From positions 434,001-498,000 of the forward strand of contig CAJNOJ010000001.1 in NCBI GenBank assembly GCA_905250025.1: DNA of 64,000 nt, given 5' to 3'. Of this stretch, positions 1 to 12,452 are shown one piece after another. Below the pieces are notes generated by a model. It was not told where the DNA came from, made no database searches, and worked only from the letters and a program-made list of their open reading frames with translations. Numbering within the stretch: position 1 is the stretch's first letter; each line of letters begins with the position of its first letter. This stretch comes from Adineta ricciae (taxonomy: Eukaryota; Rotifera; Eurotatoria; Adinetida; Adinetidae). Made by a program: the position numbers and the translations under genes.

Positions 1-1771
1 CAATATGCTGATGACGAAGTTCAGTCCATAATTCATCATTTTCATCCAAAAGGACTTTTTGTTTTTGTCCTGGATTGACTTTTGGATCTGCGCCAGGTGT
101 TTGAACTTCATTTCTAAATAAAAGAATATACCACGAGACATATCTCCATCAAAATGCGTTTCAATTCAATAGTTTCATACTCGAAGACGTCATTTTCGAT
201 TTTTAATAAATCTTGTGCCATTGCTTGGAATGTCAGTTCATGAAGTAATGGTGAAACAGCATCAAAACCTCGATCGAGTAGAAGTAAAACGGATTTTGCT
301 TTGTCGCCGCCCTATCGTACATCAAAATTTCATGCAAACAAACTTTGTACATGTGAGAAAAGGATTTACTTCGCCCATGGTCGCATCGTCAGCTTTGTAT
401 TGATTAAGTTTTTGTTGAACAGCATGCGCAAATTCTAATAGTTTCTCGTTTTCACTTCGATAACGAATTGTTGGATATTCGCCGAGTGTCGCGCATAACG
501 TTGCTATTTGTTCAGCAATAACATCTAGATGTTGAGCGCGAACACTTGCTTGTTGCGGATCATATGCGATGAAAAACGTATCAGGTGAATCGAGGGTGAA
601 CACCTAACACAAACGAGAAATAACGAATCGACGAAAAGGTCAACAAATGAAATTTTACCTGACGTTCATATGGTAAGAAAGCAATATTAACTTCCCGCAA
701 TGTTTTGATATATTTTGCACATTTTGATTGAGTTAATTTGGTAAATAACTCGGAATTACACGCTAAAAGAAAAACATTTGCAATTTGCGGCGAAACGACA
801 AAGTAGTCTAGTTACGAAAAGACAGTCAACTTTGGTAGAACAAACTCTGGAGAACGGAATAAGAGGAAAGACTTGGTCTCCTGTGACTACACTCTAGGGA
901 ATGAAGAAAACTCGATATTGGGTCAACAGTTTGTGACCTATCACGTCCCAGTTTTTCAACAACTCCTTTTCAATATCTCAAAGTATATCATGACTACACT
1001 AACAATCTCATCACACCATAAAACTTTCTAATTCAATTATCTAGTTCGTGTTACACAACTCGTATCTCTTCTCAGGTAGTCTTCTAATCTTCACCGCACA
1101 TGTCTAATTACAACTAGGCAATGGTGAAACACTCAATTATTACACAGGCGATTAATCATACTTAGACATTCCCGCTTATCGCATTTTGATGATTCATAAT
1201 CGACAAAAGAGTCATGACTTCTCATTGTAATCTGAAACCGAATGAATCCAATTTATGTTCCTACCTTCTGTAAAGAAAACATGAGCTGCTTTGTATTTTG
1301 GAACTAATGCATTTGCTTTGTCGAAATCATTGATAAGTTCGTTGACGGACTAGGAAAAACAACACATACATCAATGAATGATTCGTAAAATTTCGCTTGC
1401 ATACTCTTTCGTTCGGTTGAATGAAATAAACAGCTTCCAACATTCCTAACGGTTCACGTTTCTTCATAATATCTTCGACGACTAGAATTTGTGAGAAGAA
1501 ACTCTAGATATGCATAGTGAAAGATCCTTGCTACGTACTTGTAATCCCTTCTGACATGATATCATGCATTTTGCATGATGCTGATATGATTCTTGTTGCT
1601 AAACGATCCATAACGAGAACTTTCCAGTCATTCCGTTCTTTTTGTCGAACGGAATCACACCGTAACATCTCATTAACGAGTTCTAAGAAAAATTAGGAAA
1701 ATCGATGAAAACATCAACACGGAATAATCCTTACTTGCTCCGACTAATTTTTGCAGATTGGACGTTGTCAT
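1..1771 (-). CDS. STXBP1: Munc18 / syntaxin-binding protein 1 (Sec1 family), 3' end beyond window
   Basis: Sec1/Munc18 proteins clasp syntaxin and template SNARE assembly for synaptic vesicle fusion. Eight exons are readable on the minus strand: 1735-1771, 1539-1682, 1405-1481, 1265-1349, 659-762, 370-603, 181-311 and 113-1. All join in frame across GT-AG introns. Diagnostic stretches include [20 protein letters not shown] and SEGITIVEDI in the N-terminal domain, KYKAAHVFF, and [20 protein letters not shown] followed by [10 protein letters not shown]. These align closely, by memory, with vertebrate Munc18-1. The start ATG at 1771 fits the family, where VGxKL follows a short leader. About half of the usual ~590 residues is present and the rest lies left of position 1. 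Most introns are about 45-75 nt, but the one at 763-1264 is 502 nt and the one at 114-180 is 67 nt. Identification as a neuronal-type Munc18 is strong; the choice between STXBP1, 2 and 3 is inferred. Confidence 0.93.
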
Positions 1772-2305
1772 TTTGTATTAATTCATATGTATTAAAAATA
1801 AAAAATCAGGTATAAAAAAAGAAGAAACCGATCGTCAATTATTCTGAACCAGTTATTTATTTGTTCAATTAGACATCGCTATGATATTAAATTAACAAAT
1901 AGTGGTATTGAGGATTGAAGAATGCGTCGATGGGTGAAAATCTAATCTACAAATGCAGTTGAATTTCGAAGAAGAGTTTTCATTGGTGCAAAACAACAAG
2001 CAATAGAAATCAAACGGTTTATTCATCCATTCTTTCTCTTTGAAGAACGAATAGATCGTAATAAACTGATGATCTCGATGGTAAAAAAAGGCAATAGTGA
2101 TTCTTTCGTCTAAACTTATTATTGTTATTTCATACTTGTCAAATAAAAACCTTCGATTCAAAGAAAACTTCGAGAGAAAGAGAAAAACACGCGACGACGA
2201 CTGTATCTCCACTTGTAAATTTGTCTAAAAACTAGTGCTGATTCATTTGTAAAGACACAAATCAAACAATGTGATCATCTGTAGATTACCTGGCTTTCGT
2301 TTCAG
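1772..2305. other. Divergent intergenic region between Munc18 and the AKAP1-like gene
   Basis: The two flanking genes are read outward from this 534 bp AT-rich stretch, so it should hold both promoters and 5' UTRs. I see no TATA box or repeat. The longest ORF here (minus, 1892-2212) has no recognisable protein character. A polypyrimidine-AG acceptor (TTTCGTTTCAG) ends at 2305, directly before the AKAP1-like ATG. Confidence 0.5.
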
Positions 2306-4355
2306 ATGAAAAATCAAAAGTCAAGTGTTATTACTAAACCTATGTCAACCAGTTCAAATAAACAATCGACTAAATCCATGGATATCGAAAACAATCAACA
2401 ACAAACAAGCGAAGAAATAGTTACTTCGATTGAAAATTCATTGGTAGAACACAATGATAAGGTAAATAAAAGAAAATGGGTGACAACTGTCGATTCGATT
2501 TGAAATAGAACAGCTGATGCATAAATAAACGAGAGAAATAATGATTGATCATGGCAATACATCTTCGAGTGTCTCATATTTCCTTTAATCTTATTTTAAT
2601 TGATCATTGCTATTTTCGCTACACACAAACATAAGAAACATCAGCTGATGAGAGAAAGTTTTTCTGTCTAATGAAAAAAAAAGAAAATGAATGCTATTCA
2701 ATATCAACTTGATCTAGGAAATGAAAGAAAATGAAATAATTATTTACGAATTTCATTTTCCTGTGGATCTATGCGGTCGTTTGATTGGCCGACAAGGTGT
2801 TCATGTTGATTACATTCGTCAAATAACTCAGGTCGATTTAGTTGTACGTGATGATGCGGTTTCCTACGAAAAGCAAGTGGTTGCTTTACATGGTATGCGC
2901 ACGAATTGAGCGTTGATTTTTGGCCATTGAAAATCCTACGGAAATTTAGGTCGACGCGTCGATGTCGAACGAGCAATTGAATTAATAGCCAAACGTTTTC
3001 CATCTGATCGATATCCTCAAGTTTCGTTTAGTCCTATTAATAAAAAAATTATTCTACGACAACGTGCGCCGGAATGTGTACCAATTCCAACGTCTGCTGC
3101 TCAAGTAAGACATACGAAAGAGAGTAAAATAGGTCGCTCTACTGCCTATTTTTCCATGTAGCTCTATTTACCTGATGGAATTCCAACTGAAGTTCTTGTT
3201 ACCAGTGTTGTTTCATGCAATCACATCTTTGTGCAACAAATCCTGCATCCATCATATCCGGAACTGACACGTTTGGATAATTCGATGTCAGTCTTCTATC
3301 ATCATACGGAAATGACGCCACTCTTGCCCCGACCTGTTCAACGTAAGAAATGTTTTGCTGAAACAATGGAAGTGGTAATCATTGGCTTTTCTCTTTTCTG
3401 CAGCCGGAGTGATCTGCGCAGCACCAACGCAAGCGGGCTGGTTTCGGGCTTTGATTACGGTGTATAACAGTAATGATGATATGGCATTAATCAAATTTTT
3501 GGATTATGGCGGCTATCTGTACGTGAATGCAGGTTCTTTACGTGTTCTCAGGTAGATTGACGACCAGCTGTCTTTTATGTATACAAATGTTTGTGATTTG
3601 TAGACAAGACTTTATGATCATTCCATTCCAAGCAGCAGAAGTGTATTTGGACAACGTCGTACCACCCGATAGTAAGAAAATTAAAGTGAAAAAGAATTTC
3701 ATGAAGAATAGAAGTCACTTGAAGATTAAGTGGAGTTTATGTAATCAGCTCTAAATCCATCTAATCCATAAATATGTAATTTGATGTAAAAAATGCGTAA
3801 TTTTAACTGTGTCACTCAAAAGTAAATCTTTTGATCTGTTGCATTCGTTCACCATCAGTGTTGTAAACGGTTATCGAAGATTTTTAGAACTGCAACAGGT
3901 AGTTCTGTTCGCATAGGTGTTTAAACATTACCTACTTTTAATTGAAATCCATCGTATGTCTAACAGTTACTTATTTTCTTCACTTGTTCAGATCAAGAGG
4001 ATTTTACACCGGAATCAATTGAACTGGTTAAACCGATCATACTTGGTTCTTCATTCAAAGCGATTGTGACTGGATATCATTATGATAACACTCCATTCAT
4101 CCAATTAACCAAACGTCATGGCAATGTAAATTTTCTAAATTTGCCCTGTAAAAGTACACATTTTCTGTTCTATAGTCACGACCAGTCAATGCTGATATCC
4201 AGAAGATGATTAACAGTCAACAACAACAACAACAAACACCATTGGCAGTCAATGCAACAGTAGCAAATACGTCTCTTTCATCGTTACCTAATCAATTCGA
4301 ACAGTCTGTATCGGATGTGTCAACTATGTCGTCAACGTCCAATTCTGATAGTTGA
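2306..4355 (+). CDS. AKAP1: AKAP1-like protein, KH domain plus Tudor domain
   Basis: AKAP1 is an A-kinase anchoring and RNA-binding scaffold of the mitochondrial surface. Exons are 2306-2461, 2718-2892, 2950-3104, 3162-3342, 3404-3551, 3604-3671, 3992-4125 and 4176-4355, giving 398 residues. The KH domain carries VDLCGRLIGRQGVHVDYI, the RLIGRQG being its GxxG loop. A LYLPDGIPTEVLVTSVV linker as in AKAP1 leads into the Tudor domain with GVICAAPTQAGWFRALI and FLDYGGYL, then DFMIIPFQAAEVYLDNV. The domain order matches vertebrate AKAP1 C-terminal halves. It is much shorter than human AKAP1 (about 900 residues, from memory). The first exon is a polar Ser/Thr/Asn/Gln-rich leader with no membrane anchor or obvious RII-binding helix. 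The C-terminus is Gln/Ser-rich. The AG immediately before the ATG means either a spliced leader or missing upstream exons. Confidence 0.85.
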
Positions 4356-5274
4356 TACAAAAAAAGCCTGATCCGACTTTTGTTGTTTGTGTGTGTGTGA
4401 GTGAGTGAGCGCGCGTTTGTATGTGTGTCTGTTAGGACCACCGGTTTTGTTCTCAGTTATTCTATTCATAGACAAAACGTATTGTGATTGTTGTTTTTGT
4501 GTGTTTTGTATGTGTGGCGGGTTGTTACGTTATTGCGAGGATGATAGTGTATGCAGTTAAATGCATACATTCCTCTTTTTCTGTTGATTTGGTTTACTTT
4601 TCTTCTGTTTAGTAGTTTTCTTCCTTTCTTTTGTTATTTCATTCACGTTTTTTTGCGTTTGATTTTGCTAAAACACACAAAAACTCAAAAATACATTTTG
4701 GGAATGGATAAGTTATGAAATCCTACAAAACATGTTGATTATCATTTCAAATCTCGACGTCCCTGATGTCTTTTTCTATAAGCGCTGATTCGTAAGAGGC
4801 AGTCAAAATCGAACGCAATTAGTCTAATACGTAGACAGGCAACATCGTCTTATCATGAATAGGCGATTTTCACATTTAGCAGTAATCAAGCAAGATTATC
4901 TGACATACAAGCGCATAGTTCTTGCGCGAACTATGACCTCTCGGCAACATTCATCTATGTGCACGGACGGAAATGCTCTGAAAATGAATATCACTTTTTT
5001 ATTCTTGTTATTAATTATACAAAAATAGAACAACATCAACAGAAACATACAACATTTAGAAGTTTGAAGATATGCTAAAAATAGAGATGAAGGAGAGAAA
5101 AAAAGTCGTTTCATATTGCAAGCTCGACGTATGAATAAATTGAGCAATTGATTGTGTTGTGATTACATCAGAATCGTTCAAGAAAAGTGTGTTTTGTTTA
5201 AAGAATTGTTTTAGTCTCCTTGTTTTGTTTGCTAATGGAGCACCAATGAAGAGAAAACAACAACATGAGGAACA
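4356..5274. other. Tail-to-tail intergenic region between AKAP1-like and SK channel genes
   Basis: Two converging genes end on either side. The left part is GT-rich (a TG/GAGT microsatellite at about 4387-4416) and looks like 3' UTR. I see no open frame with coding character and no RNA gene. Confidence 0.5.
4387..4416. repeat. TG / GAGT / CG simple repeat
   Basis: A run of TG dinucleotides passes into GTGA units and then CG pairs just after the AKAP1-like stop codon, probably in its 3' UTR. It could form Z-DNA; this is an inference from the alternating purine-pyrimidine pattern. Confidence 0.7.
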
Positions 5275-8200
5275 TCACACAGTATTTTGTCGTTGAGGGC
5301 AAGTCACGGATATAATTGGTAATGGTTGTTGATTGGTCACCAATTGTCGTTGAACATGCGATTCTAAACGTTGCCACAAGAGATTATTTTGTTCATTGAC
5401 TGCTGACGCGATCATTTGAGGTAGATTTTCCACTTGGGACTAGAATTAAACGAAGGAATTCACATTTCATGATCAAACGATCATGTCTTTACTTGTAAAT
5501 TCGACACACGCGAATCCAGATTTTGAAATCGTACTTCCAATTCAGTCTGATTCGTGACCATCTGTGAAACAACATCATACACCGACGATTGTAACTAAAA
5601 CATATAAACATCCCATTTCAATTGTCACTTTCTCCTGCATCATTTTCTAGTTACACGTGTAATACTGGACACAGCACTGATGTTATCGGTTAATTTTCTT
5701 TGATCCAATTTAACTTTTCTCAAACTAGAAAGCAAACGTCAGTATCCTGAGAATGTCAAATTACAATTTTAATGACAAACCTATGAATAGCATGCAAAAA
5801 TTTCCGCTGATGCGTTCGTACTTTTGATGTATTTATACTTTTGACTAATTTAGTATATTTATAAATCAACCATGTTTCCCGCAGAACATTTGCTGCTGCA
5901 TTTTTCAACTAGACATAATTAGACCGGAATGAGATGATTATGTCGAGAATATAGACATACTCGTTTAGTTAATTGTGTATCCATCATGAAATTGTGAACA
6001 TGTTTTTCCGCACGTGTTAATTCCAATTTACGCGCAAGTACGGCAACCATCGTAGCTGTACAACAAACACCCTGTCGTAAATGAAAGAAAAAACAAACAT
6101 GATGATCGTTTTTTCAATGATTTCACAAAAAAGAAACACAGTCGACGACACAATTAGATCAAATAGCATTTTTGCATATGAGTAATGAAATTATTAAACA
6201 TGCACTATATGCAGTTCATTTCTTTTATGCTAAGTAATTGATCGGAAGATCGAAGAGAGAATTCCTTGATTGCATAGGGACATGCATGCATGCATTGTTT
6301 TCAAGAATCTAATTCATACTAGATTGTCTATTCGATTTTGAAATTCTGAACTTGAGAGAATTTCATTTGCTGGAGAAATCTTTTATTTATGAGGGAAAAT
6401 ATTGAAAATGTCAATACAGATGAGAATACTAGAATTGCGTGTATGTACTTATATTGATGAGTTTTAGGGAAACTTTCATATATTTATACGAAGATGATTT
6501 ATATTCATAAGGTACACAGATCTCCGATGATTTACATATTTATTTTTATTCAATTGTTAATAATAGAAATAATCTCAAGGTAACCTTAACAGTGAAGGAA
6601 AGGTTCACTTACCATTACACCTGATGCAACGCAAATTGCTCGGCCACAATAAGTATTCGGAACTAGATCTCCATAGCCAATGGCTAAGAATGTAATCGCT
6701 ACTAACCACATGGAATTGAGAAGATTTCCATGATGTTTCGGATCGTGATTGCTAAGAACAAATGTTCATAGAACAAAAGTATTTAGTTCGTTTTCTTTAC
6801 CTTTCACATGCTCTCAGTGTCCAACTTGCAATGATGAATAATGATAGAATAAACACTAATAGAACTGTTCCCGGACATATTGTCATCAACGTTTTCAATA
6901 CGAATGTTGTATTAAATTTAATTCGATTAAAAGCCCCAATACTCCGCGATGAAGCATCTATTGATCAAGAGAACAGAAGAATTTCGTAGGAGGGAATCGT
7001 CATTATCTCACCTGTGAATAGTTTGCTATGTAGAAGCATCACACGACATATTAGGTATAGTCGAAAGAACATTGGTAATGAAAGTAGAATGTCAACGTAA
7101 ACAACAGTTGTTTTCAGATGTGAATGATAATCTGCTTTGTTGGACATATGAGTAGTCCATTGGAATTGAAAATCTCCGGGAATAGGATGAATAGCACAAA
7201 CTAAACAGTAAAAAAAAACGTTGTACATGCTTTCTGTATGTTATATAATCTTCAAATTACTTATCACTTCAGCAGCTATTTGAAACAAACGTTGCCAAGT
7301 AAGAGCTATTCGCCAATCATCCAAGCAATTATCAATCATAAACAGCTATCGAAAACGAAAATGATTCGATCTAATCGAAATGAAATCTCATCTGTTTTAC
7401 TTTAACTTCCAACGTGTGATAGAGAACAATCATCGTTACTAAGATCATTGTAGATAGACTGACACAGGATTTGACTAATAACGAGCACCAATGCTTCTAA
7501 AAATAAACGATCAATAACGTTGTCGGTAAAGATCACAGAAGAAGGTGTGAGATCATCAAGCGAAATACACGCACAGGAGAGGAGAACAACCGTAAGATAT
7601 GAGCCTTATTCGTGTTTGGATTGTTTCCGATGTAATAAATCTTCGTTCAGGCGTTACAAATAGTATCCTCTTCTAATTTCATGCTTGATACTATATCTAC
7701 ATAAATCTCTGTAATTACGCATATAGGAAACATCGCATTAACAACAAAACAAAAAAAACTACGTCAAAGTGTTTGAAGGATACCCTGTTGAAAAGATTGA
7801 TGATCACTTCAGTGTATTCATTGACGAAACACTTTTCGATCACTTCAAAATGCATCAAGAGAGATTATACGTCCTCTAGCTAACGATAATCAGCCTTTCA
7901 ATTTATCATACCTTGTCATAGACTTTAGCCATTGTTAATTCTTGTTCCAGCACCATCAGGCAAAGTCCGATCATAGCAAAAAGCAATGCGTAATCTGAAG
8001 CTTTACGACGCTTTTCAAAGAGTAGTTTTCGTCGTCCTAATCGATAGCATTCTTTTCGTGTTGTACGTTCAACATGCTTTGTTTCATCTAAATCAAACAT
8101 CGACGATTAGGAGTGCACATACGATCAAGTCTTTCTCACTTGGTTGTGTTAACGGACTGGTTACTGCAATCGACGACAAATCATTTGGATTTGGTGTGTT

Positions 8201-8864
8201 CGCTGTTGATGTCATCGGTGTTTTTCTGTCTACATTGAGATGTAAACATGCGGGCGTATTTGATTGGGATGTATTTGCCATAAAATCGCCGAGCAATGAA
8301 CCGTCACATTCACTTTGACGAGATCCTTGTCGAGGCAAACGATCAGGTCGTTGTAATTGACGAAATGGTATAGCTAGAGAAGAAAGAAAGGAAGATCTAA
8401 ACTTCGCGATCAATTATCAATCGTTTTTTCTCTCTTTCTCCTTCTTCCCTTCACTTCGCTCTAGAAAAAAGCGCAGCACATAAGATGTTGATACCATTAA
8501 TAACGATGGAATTTTCTTAGAACTCAAGCATAAACCTTTCAACAATAGACAGCGATAGCTTACCTCCATTATATTTCATCGATTCCAAGCTGATATCAAC
8601 AATTGTATCATCTCGGCGCCGTTTTAATTCACCTACTAGAACTCTTCCGCTACCTGATATGCTCCCTCCCCCGATGGAGGTCGCCGCACCGGTATTTGCT
8701 ACATCTTCGGTCTGTGTTGCCACATCTTCGCTACCAATCGTTCCACCACGACGCCAGCTATGATAGTTTGTGTCACCTGAATGAGCACTGCTATGTGATT
8801 CAATCGATCGACTAAATGTTGGATGGCCAATAAGAACGTTCGAAGTTGCATTTATTGTAGACAT
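5275..8864 (-). CDS. KCNN: Small-conductance Ca2+-activated K+ channel (SK, KCNN family)
   Basis: SK channels hyperpolarise cells when Ca2+-loaded calmodulin binds their C-terminal tail. Read on the minus strand from ATG 8864. A Ser/Thr/Gly-rich cytosolic N-terminus (first exon 8564-8864, next exon starting 8373) is followed by [20 protein letters not shown] leading into S1. Later come [16 protein letters not shown] and [20 protein letters not shown] (S3-S4), then [20 protein letters not shown] with the GYGD filter. S6 continues as [20 protein letters not shown] after a 541 nt intron (6072-6612). The calmodulin-binding region is present as [20 protein letters not shown] and [13 protein letters not shown], almost identical to the vertebrate channel from memory. 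A coiled-coil-like tail ends in TGA at 5275-5277. S4 lacks the regular arginine ladder, as expected for this voltage-insensitive family. The vertebrate paralogue (KCNN1-3) cannot be assigned. Confidence 0.95.
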
Positions 8865-11800
8865 GTACGCTTTTAATAAATAATAAGATTTGAAAACGAT
8901 GGATTCAGATTGATGATAAGTAATAACATTGGTTAAATATACAATATTGTATGTCGACTATTATTGCATTATATACGATTTATCACGCATTAAAGGGAAT
9001 AAAATATGATGTTGACGTACTTTTCTATTTCTAGAAAGTAAGATGAAAGGTTGTATGATCGATCGGTTGACACTGTCAAAATACTTCTTCTTCTTATAGC
9101 AGACCGATTCTAAGTACTTCGAACATCAATTGAAACGTTTTTCTTTCTGTTCGGAAAATCAATGAAGTGAATACGTATGTTACGAATCGTCAATATTTTA
9201 TTGCTCTCTATGCGATCATTCGGAGAACACGAACGAGAGAGAAACAGAGAAAGGAAAAAAAGGAGAAAGATAATCAATCGTCTTCTCTTCATGCTACCGC
9301 AAAATTCATTCCGAATCGCCTTGCTCATTCGATTTCCCTTGTTAGTCTACACTAACTCACCCGAGACAATAAAACAACGTCGACATCAAGTGTCATCAAT
9401 ATCGTGCACTGATTAGACTTATTAACGGTTTCGAACGCGAAAACTTTCATGCTTGTCGCCTTCGTTGTTGCTTTTCTCTTTTCAGTTTCACTCTGCTCCC
9501 CATCGTTGGCACATAGGAAATTTGCCGAGTAATCGAACAATAGCAGATCAATGTCTCTATCATATTATTACTATTTACTAGTCTTCTTCATTTCCTTGGG
9601 CTTATTTATTTGTCTCTAAATCACTCGATGATTGAATCAATGCCTTTCAGATAGAGTCGCTTACTCTCTCTCTCTCGTTTTCTATTATTAGGAGATCATA
9701 TGAAGAAATGTAAATATTTCGATAACTACGGATAATAATTGTTCGGTGGGTGTAACTTTAGTTCTTCATAACGGAAAAAGAAACCGTAAATTATAGGCTA
9801 TAAGTTGATAGTGTGACGCCGGAAAGTGTTCTCATTTCTTGCCAGAACGACTGTCAATGGGAGTAGATGAAAGAGCAAGAAAGAGAGGCAGAGAGGAGGA
9901 TAAGTCTTTTTTTTTGAATATTGTAACGAAGAGAAAGCTTTTACACGTAAATGACAAGAAAAGGTAATGCACGCAAATCAGCCACGAAAAAGCTTTAGTT
10001 CTCAGCGAATTGGCAACTAGTGAATCTTTAATAACGGATATCTTCTTAATAATTAATACGGGGAGGCGAATGAGGTTTGAATATAAGTAATTAACACGCA
10101 AACAGACATCCGTTCAACATTTATTAGTCGTTCATACTTTCAATCATATGCTAAAAACAAACATTTCTCTTACTGTGTCTTCAGAAATAATTTGTCTTTT
10201 TGCCGACTTTTCTTTCTATATCATTGCCATTGGAAAAAAAACCGAAGGAGAAGGAGAAAAAGAAACGACATGAATGAACAAATTTCACTGCGTTATACCT
10301 TTTCTTTTCAGTTTTACAGTTGAATGCTTTATTGCATGTGAACTTTTCTCTAGAAAAGATGAAGAAATACTAGAAGAAAAAGTATCACGACGAAAAGAAG
10401 ATTAACAAAGATATTTATTTGAGAATATTACATTCCAAGCAAGTCTATTCTAATGGCACTGGTCTCTCAACGATATTTTGTTCTTGATATCTATAGATAT
10501 CTAACAAATAAACATGTCGATCATAAACTACCCAAGACGAAAATGACAAACGGATAGTTAATGGCGGTATTAAGAGAAGAAGTATTATTCAGTGTAAAGA
10601 GATCTTCTCTCAACTTCAAAACTCCCGCATTATCAAGTTTTTCTTGACACCATCACTCTAATCTTACTCAATTGATCCGCTACTATCTGTCTAATTCGGT
10701 TTCATAGACAAATTGTCTCTTAGCTGATGTAATATTCTTCTCAAAACTGGAAGACATCGGAATGGTGGTAGAAGTAGCGGAGAATGCACTATCAAGAGAA
10801 AGAGCAAGAATGGCAGAGAGATGTGACAAATAATCAAACAGGTCGCTGCCTATGTAGTTCTTCTCGTGCTTCATCGTCGTCATTTTCTTTAGAATAATAG
10901 TAATAATAATAATAAAAAGAAAAAAGAAAGAAAACTAAGAAGAGAGAAAGAAAGTTATGCTCGTCGCTTATCTTCATTTGACACTCTGGCACAGATGAAC
11001 ATATTCTAATGAGAATAATGCATATACACAACGGAGAGAAAGCTCCTTGTCATCTATAAATAATTCATTGCCGTATTTCACTTTACTCGATGTCGTGCAT
11101 GTTTCTTTTCAGTAAATTAAAAGCCGATCAAGAATGAAAGGACAAAGTGAAGTGCTGTATCATGCTATAACGATGAACTATCGATGAAGACGCGCAAGAT
11201 GAGATCTGTTGGGTGTGAAGAATCGAATGTATTCGTGTAGATAAACTTGTCAGCTCAATTGTCAATAGACCTGGAAAGTGTTTGTTCTATCCTATTTACT
11301 CTAATTCAATCAACATCTGCTCGATTACTCTCTCTTCTCATTCATCACATAATTCTAAACTCGTTCGTTTTCTCTTTATTACTATCTTGATTCTATTAGA
11401 CAGAACAAACAAGTTATTGCTCGACGACTATCCTGCACTTCTTTTTTTTCCTCTGATCAACTTCAAGCATCTCGCACATCGTTGTTTTCGTATTTCAGAT
11501 CATTGCTTTTTCTTTAGACAACGTTATTTTATGATTGATTGAGGTAGTTTAGATTCATCGAAGTTAATGGTATCTGGTAAACGTATCCAAGATCAATTAG
11601 ATGTGCTATTTGAATAATTACTTTGACAAATGTGACAAATATTTACTAATATTGCATGATAGCAATGTCGAAAACTGATTTACGAGAAAAATTCTAACAT
11701 CTGTTAAGGAATGTCAGACGAGAAATAAGATCGTTGTTGTTCTTAGGTTGTCTTGAGCAATAACCTAGTCTAAATAGTATTTCTTAATAAAACAAATTAG

Positions 11801-12452
11801 TTTTTCTTTGGCTCAAACAAGACTTAGCTGGAAAACATGGTCGAATTGATTGGTAAGAAAGTCAAGTTTTTGGAAAAGTCACTCGATTTTTTTTGTTAGT
11901 CTATACATAGACGAGAAGAAAAAGAAACGTGTCAATAGAGACCGGAGGCGGATTTTATTAAAATATGAGAAATGGCATGTCGAATGGTTTTTTTTCCTGG
12001 ATAGAGATGCGAGAAAAGATGAAATAAATATTTAAATTCGAAGCAGAATCTTTTATAAATCTAAAATATTGATTCGATCCATCGAGAAGCAGGAAAGATA
12101 GCTGCATTGACAATTGTGCTTAGGCGATATTATCGATCTAAGTATCTCTCGAAATTGACAAAACAATTATTTACGTCAGACACATGTCAATCCCGGAAGA
12201 ATACATTTCTATGACTTTATGTCGTTAGATGCCTACATACATAGAAACATGTAAACATGTACTAATGATGCTGACAATTGAGGTATCGATGGTTAAAATA
12301 ATTGGGTCAGACAGAATTCTTCGAATGTAGAGTGCAATTAGTGTATTTCGAAGAGATTTTTCAAGTATTTTGTAAAAGGATGTAAAGATATGATCGTAAT
12401 GATTATTTAAAAAAAAACTTTTTAGAAAATAAAAGAATTGACAGCATCTTTT
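8865..12452. other. Long intergenic region, no gene recognised
   Basis: About 3.6 kb upstream of the SK channel. ORFs of 60-90 codons occur on both strands, but they are of low complexity (Arg/Lys/Glu or Ser/Phe/Leu-rich) and lack family motifs or consistent splice sites. Visible features are a CT tract near 9660-9685, a (TAA)n run near 10893-10914 and purine-rich stretches near 10240-10270 and 10350-10410. It may hold 5' UTR exons and enhancers of the SK gene, but nothing here proves it. Confidence 0.5.
10893..10914. repeat. (TAA)n microsatellite
   Basis: About seven TAA/TAG-type units in the gene-poor region upstream of the SK channel. No coding role. Confidence 0.75.

Noticed and set aside
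1892-2212. 106-codon minus-strand ORF between Munc18 and AKAP1-like
   Set aside because: Phe/Ser/Ile-rich without motif, located in the shared promoter region.
6275-6300. CATGCATGCATGCAT palindrome in an SK intron
   Set aside because: A short simple repeat with no further structure; no evidence of function.
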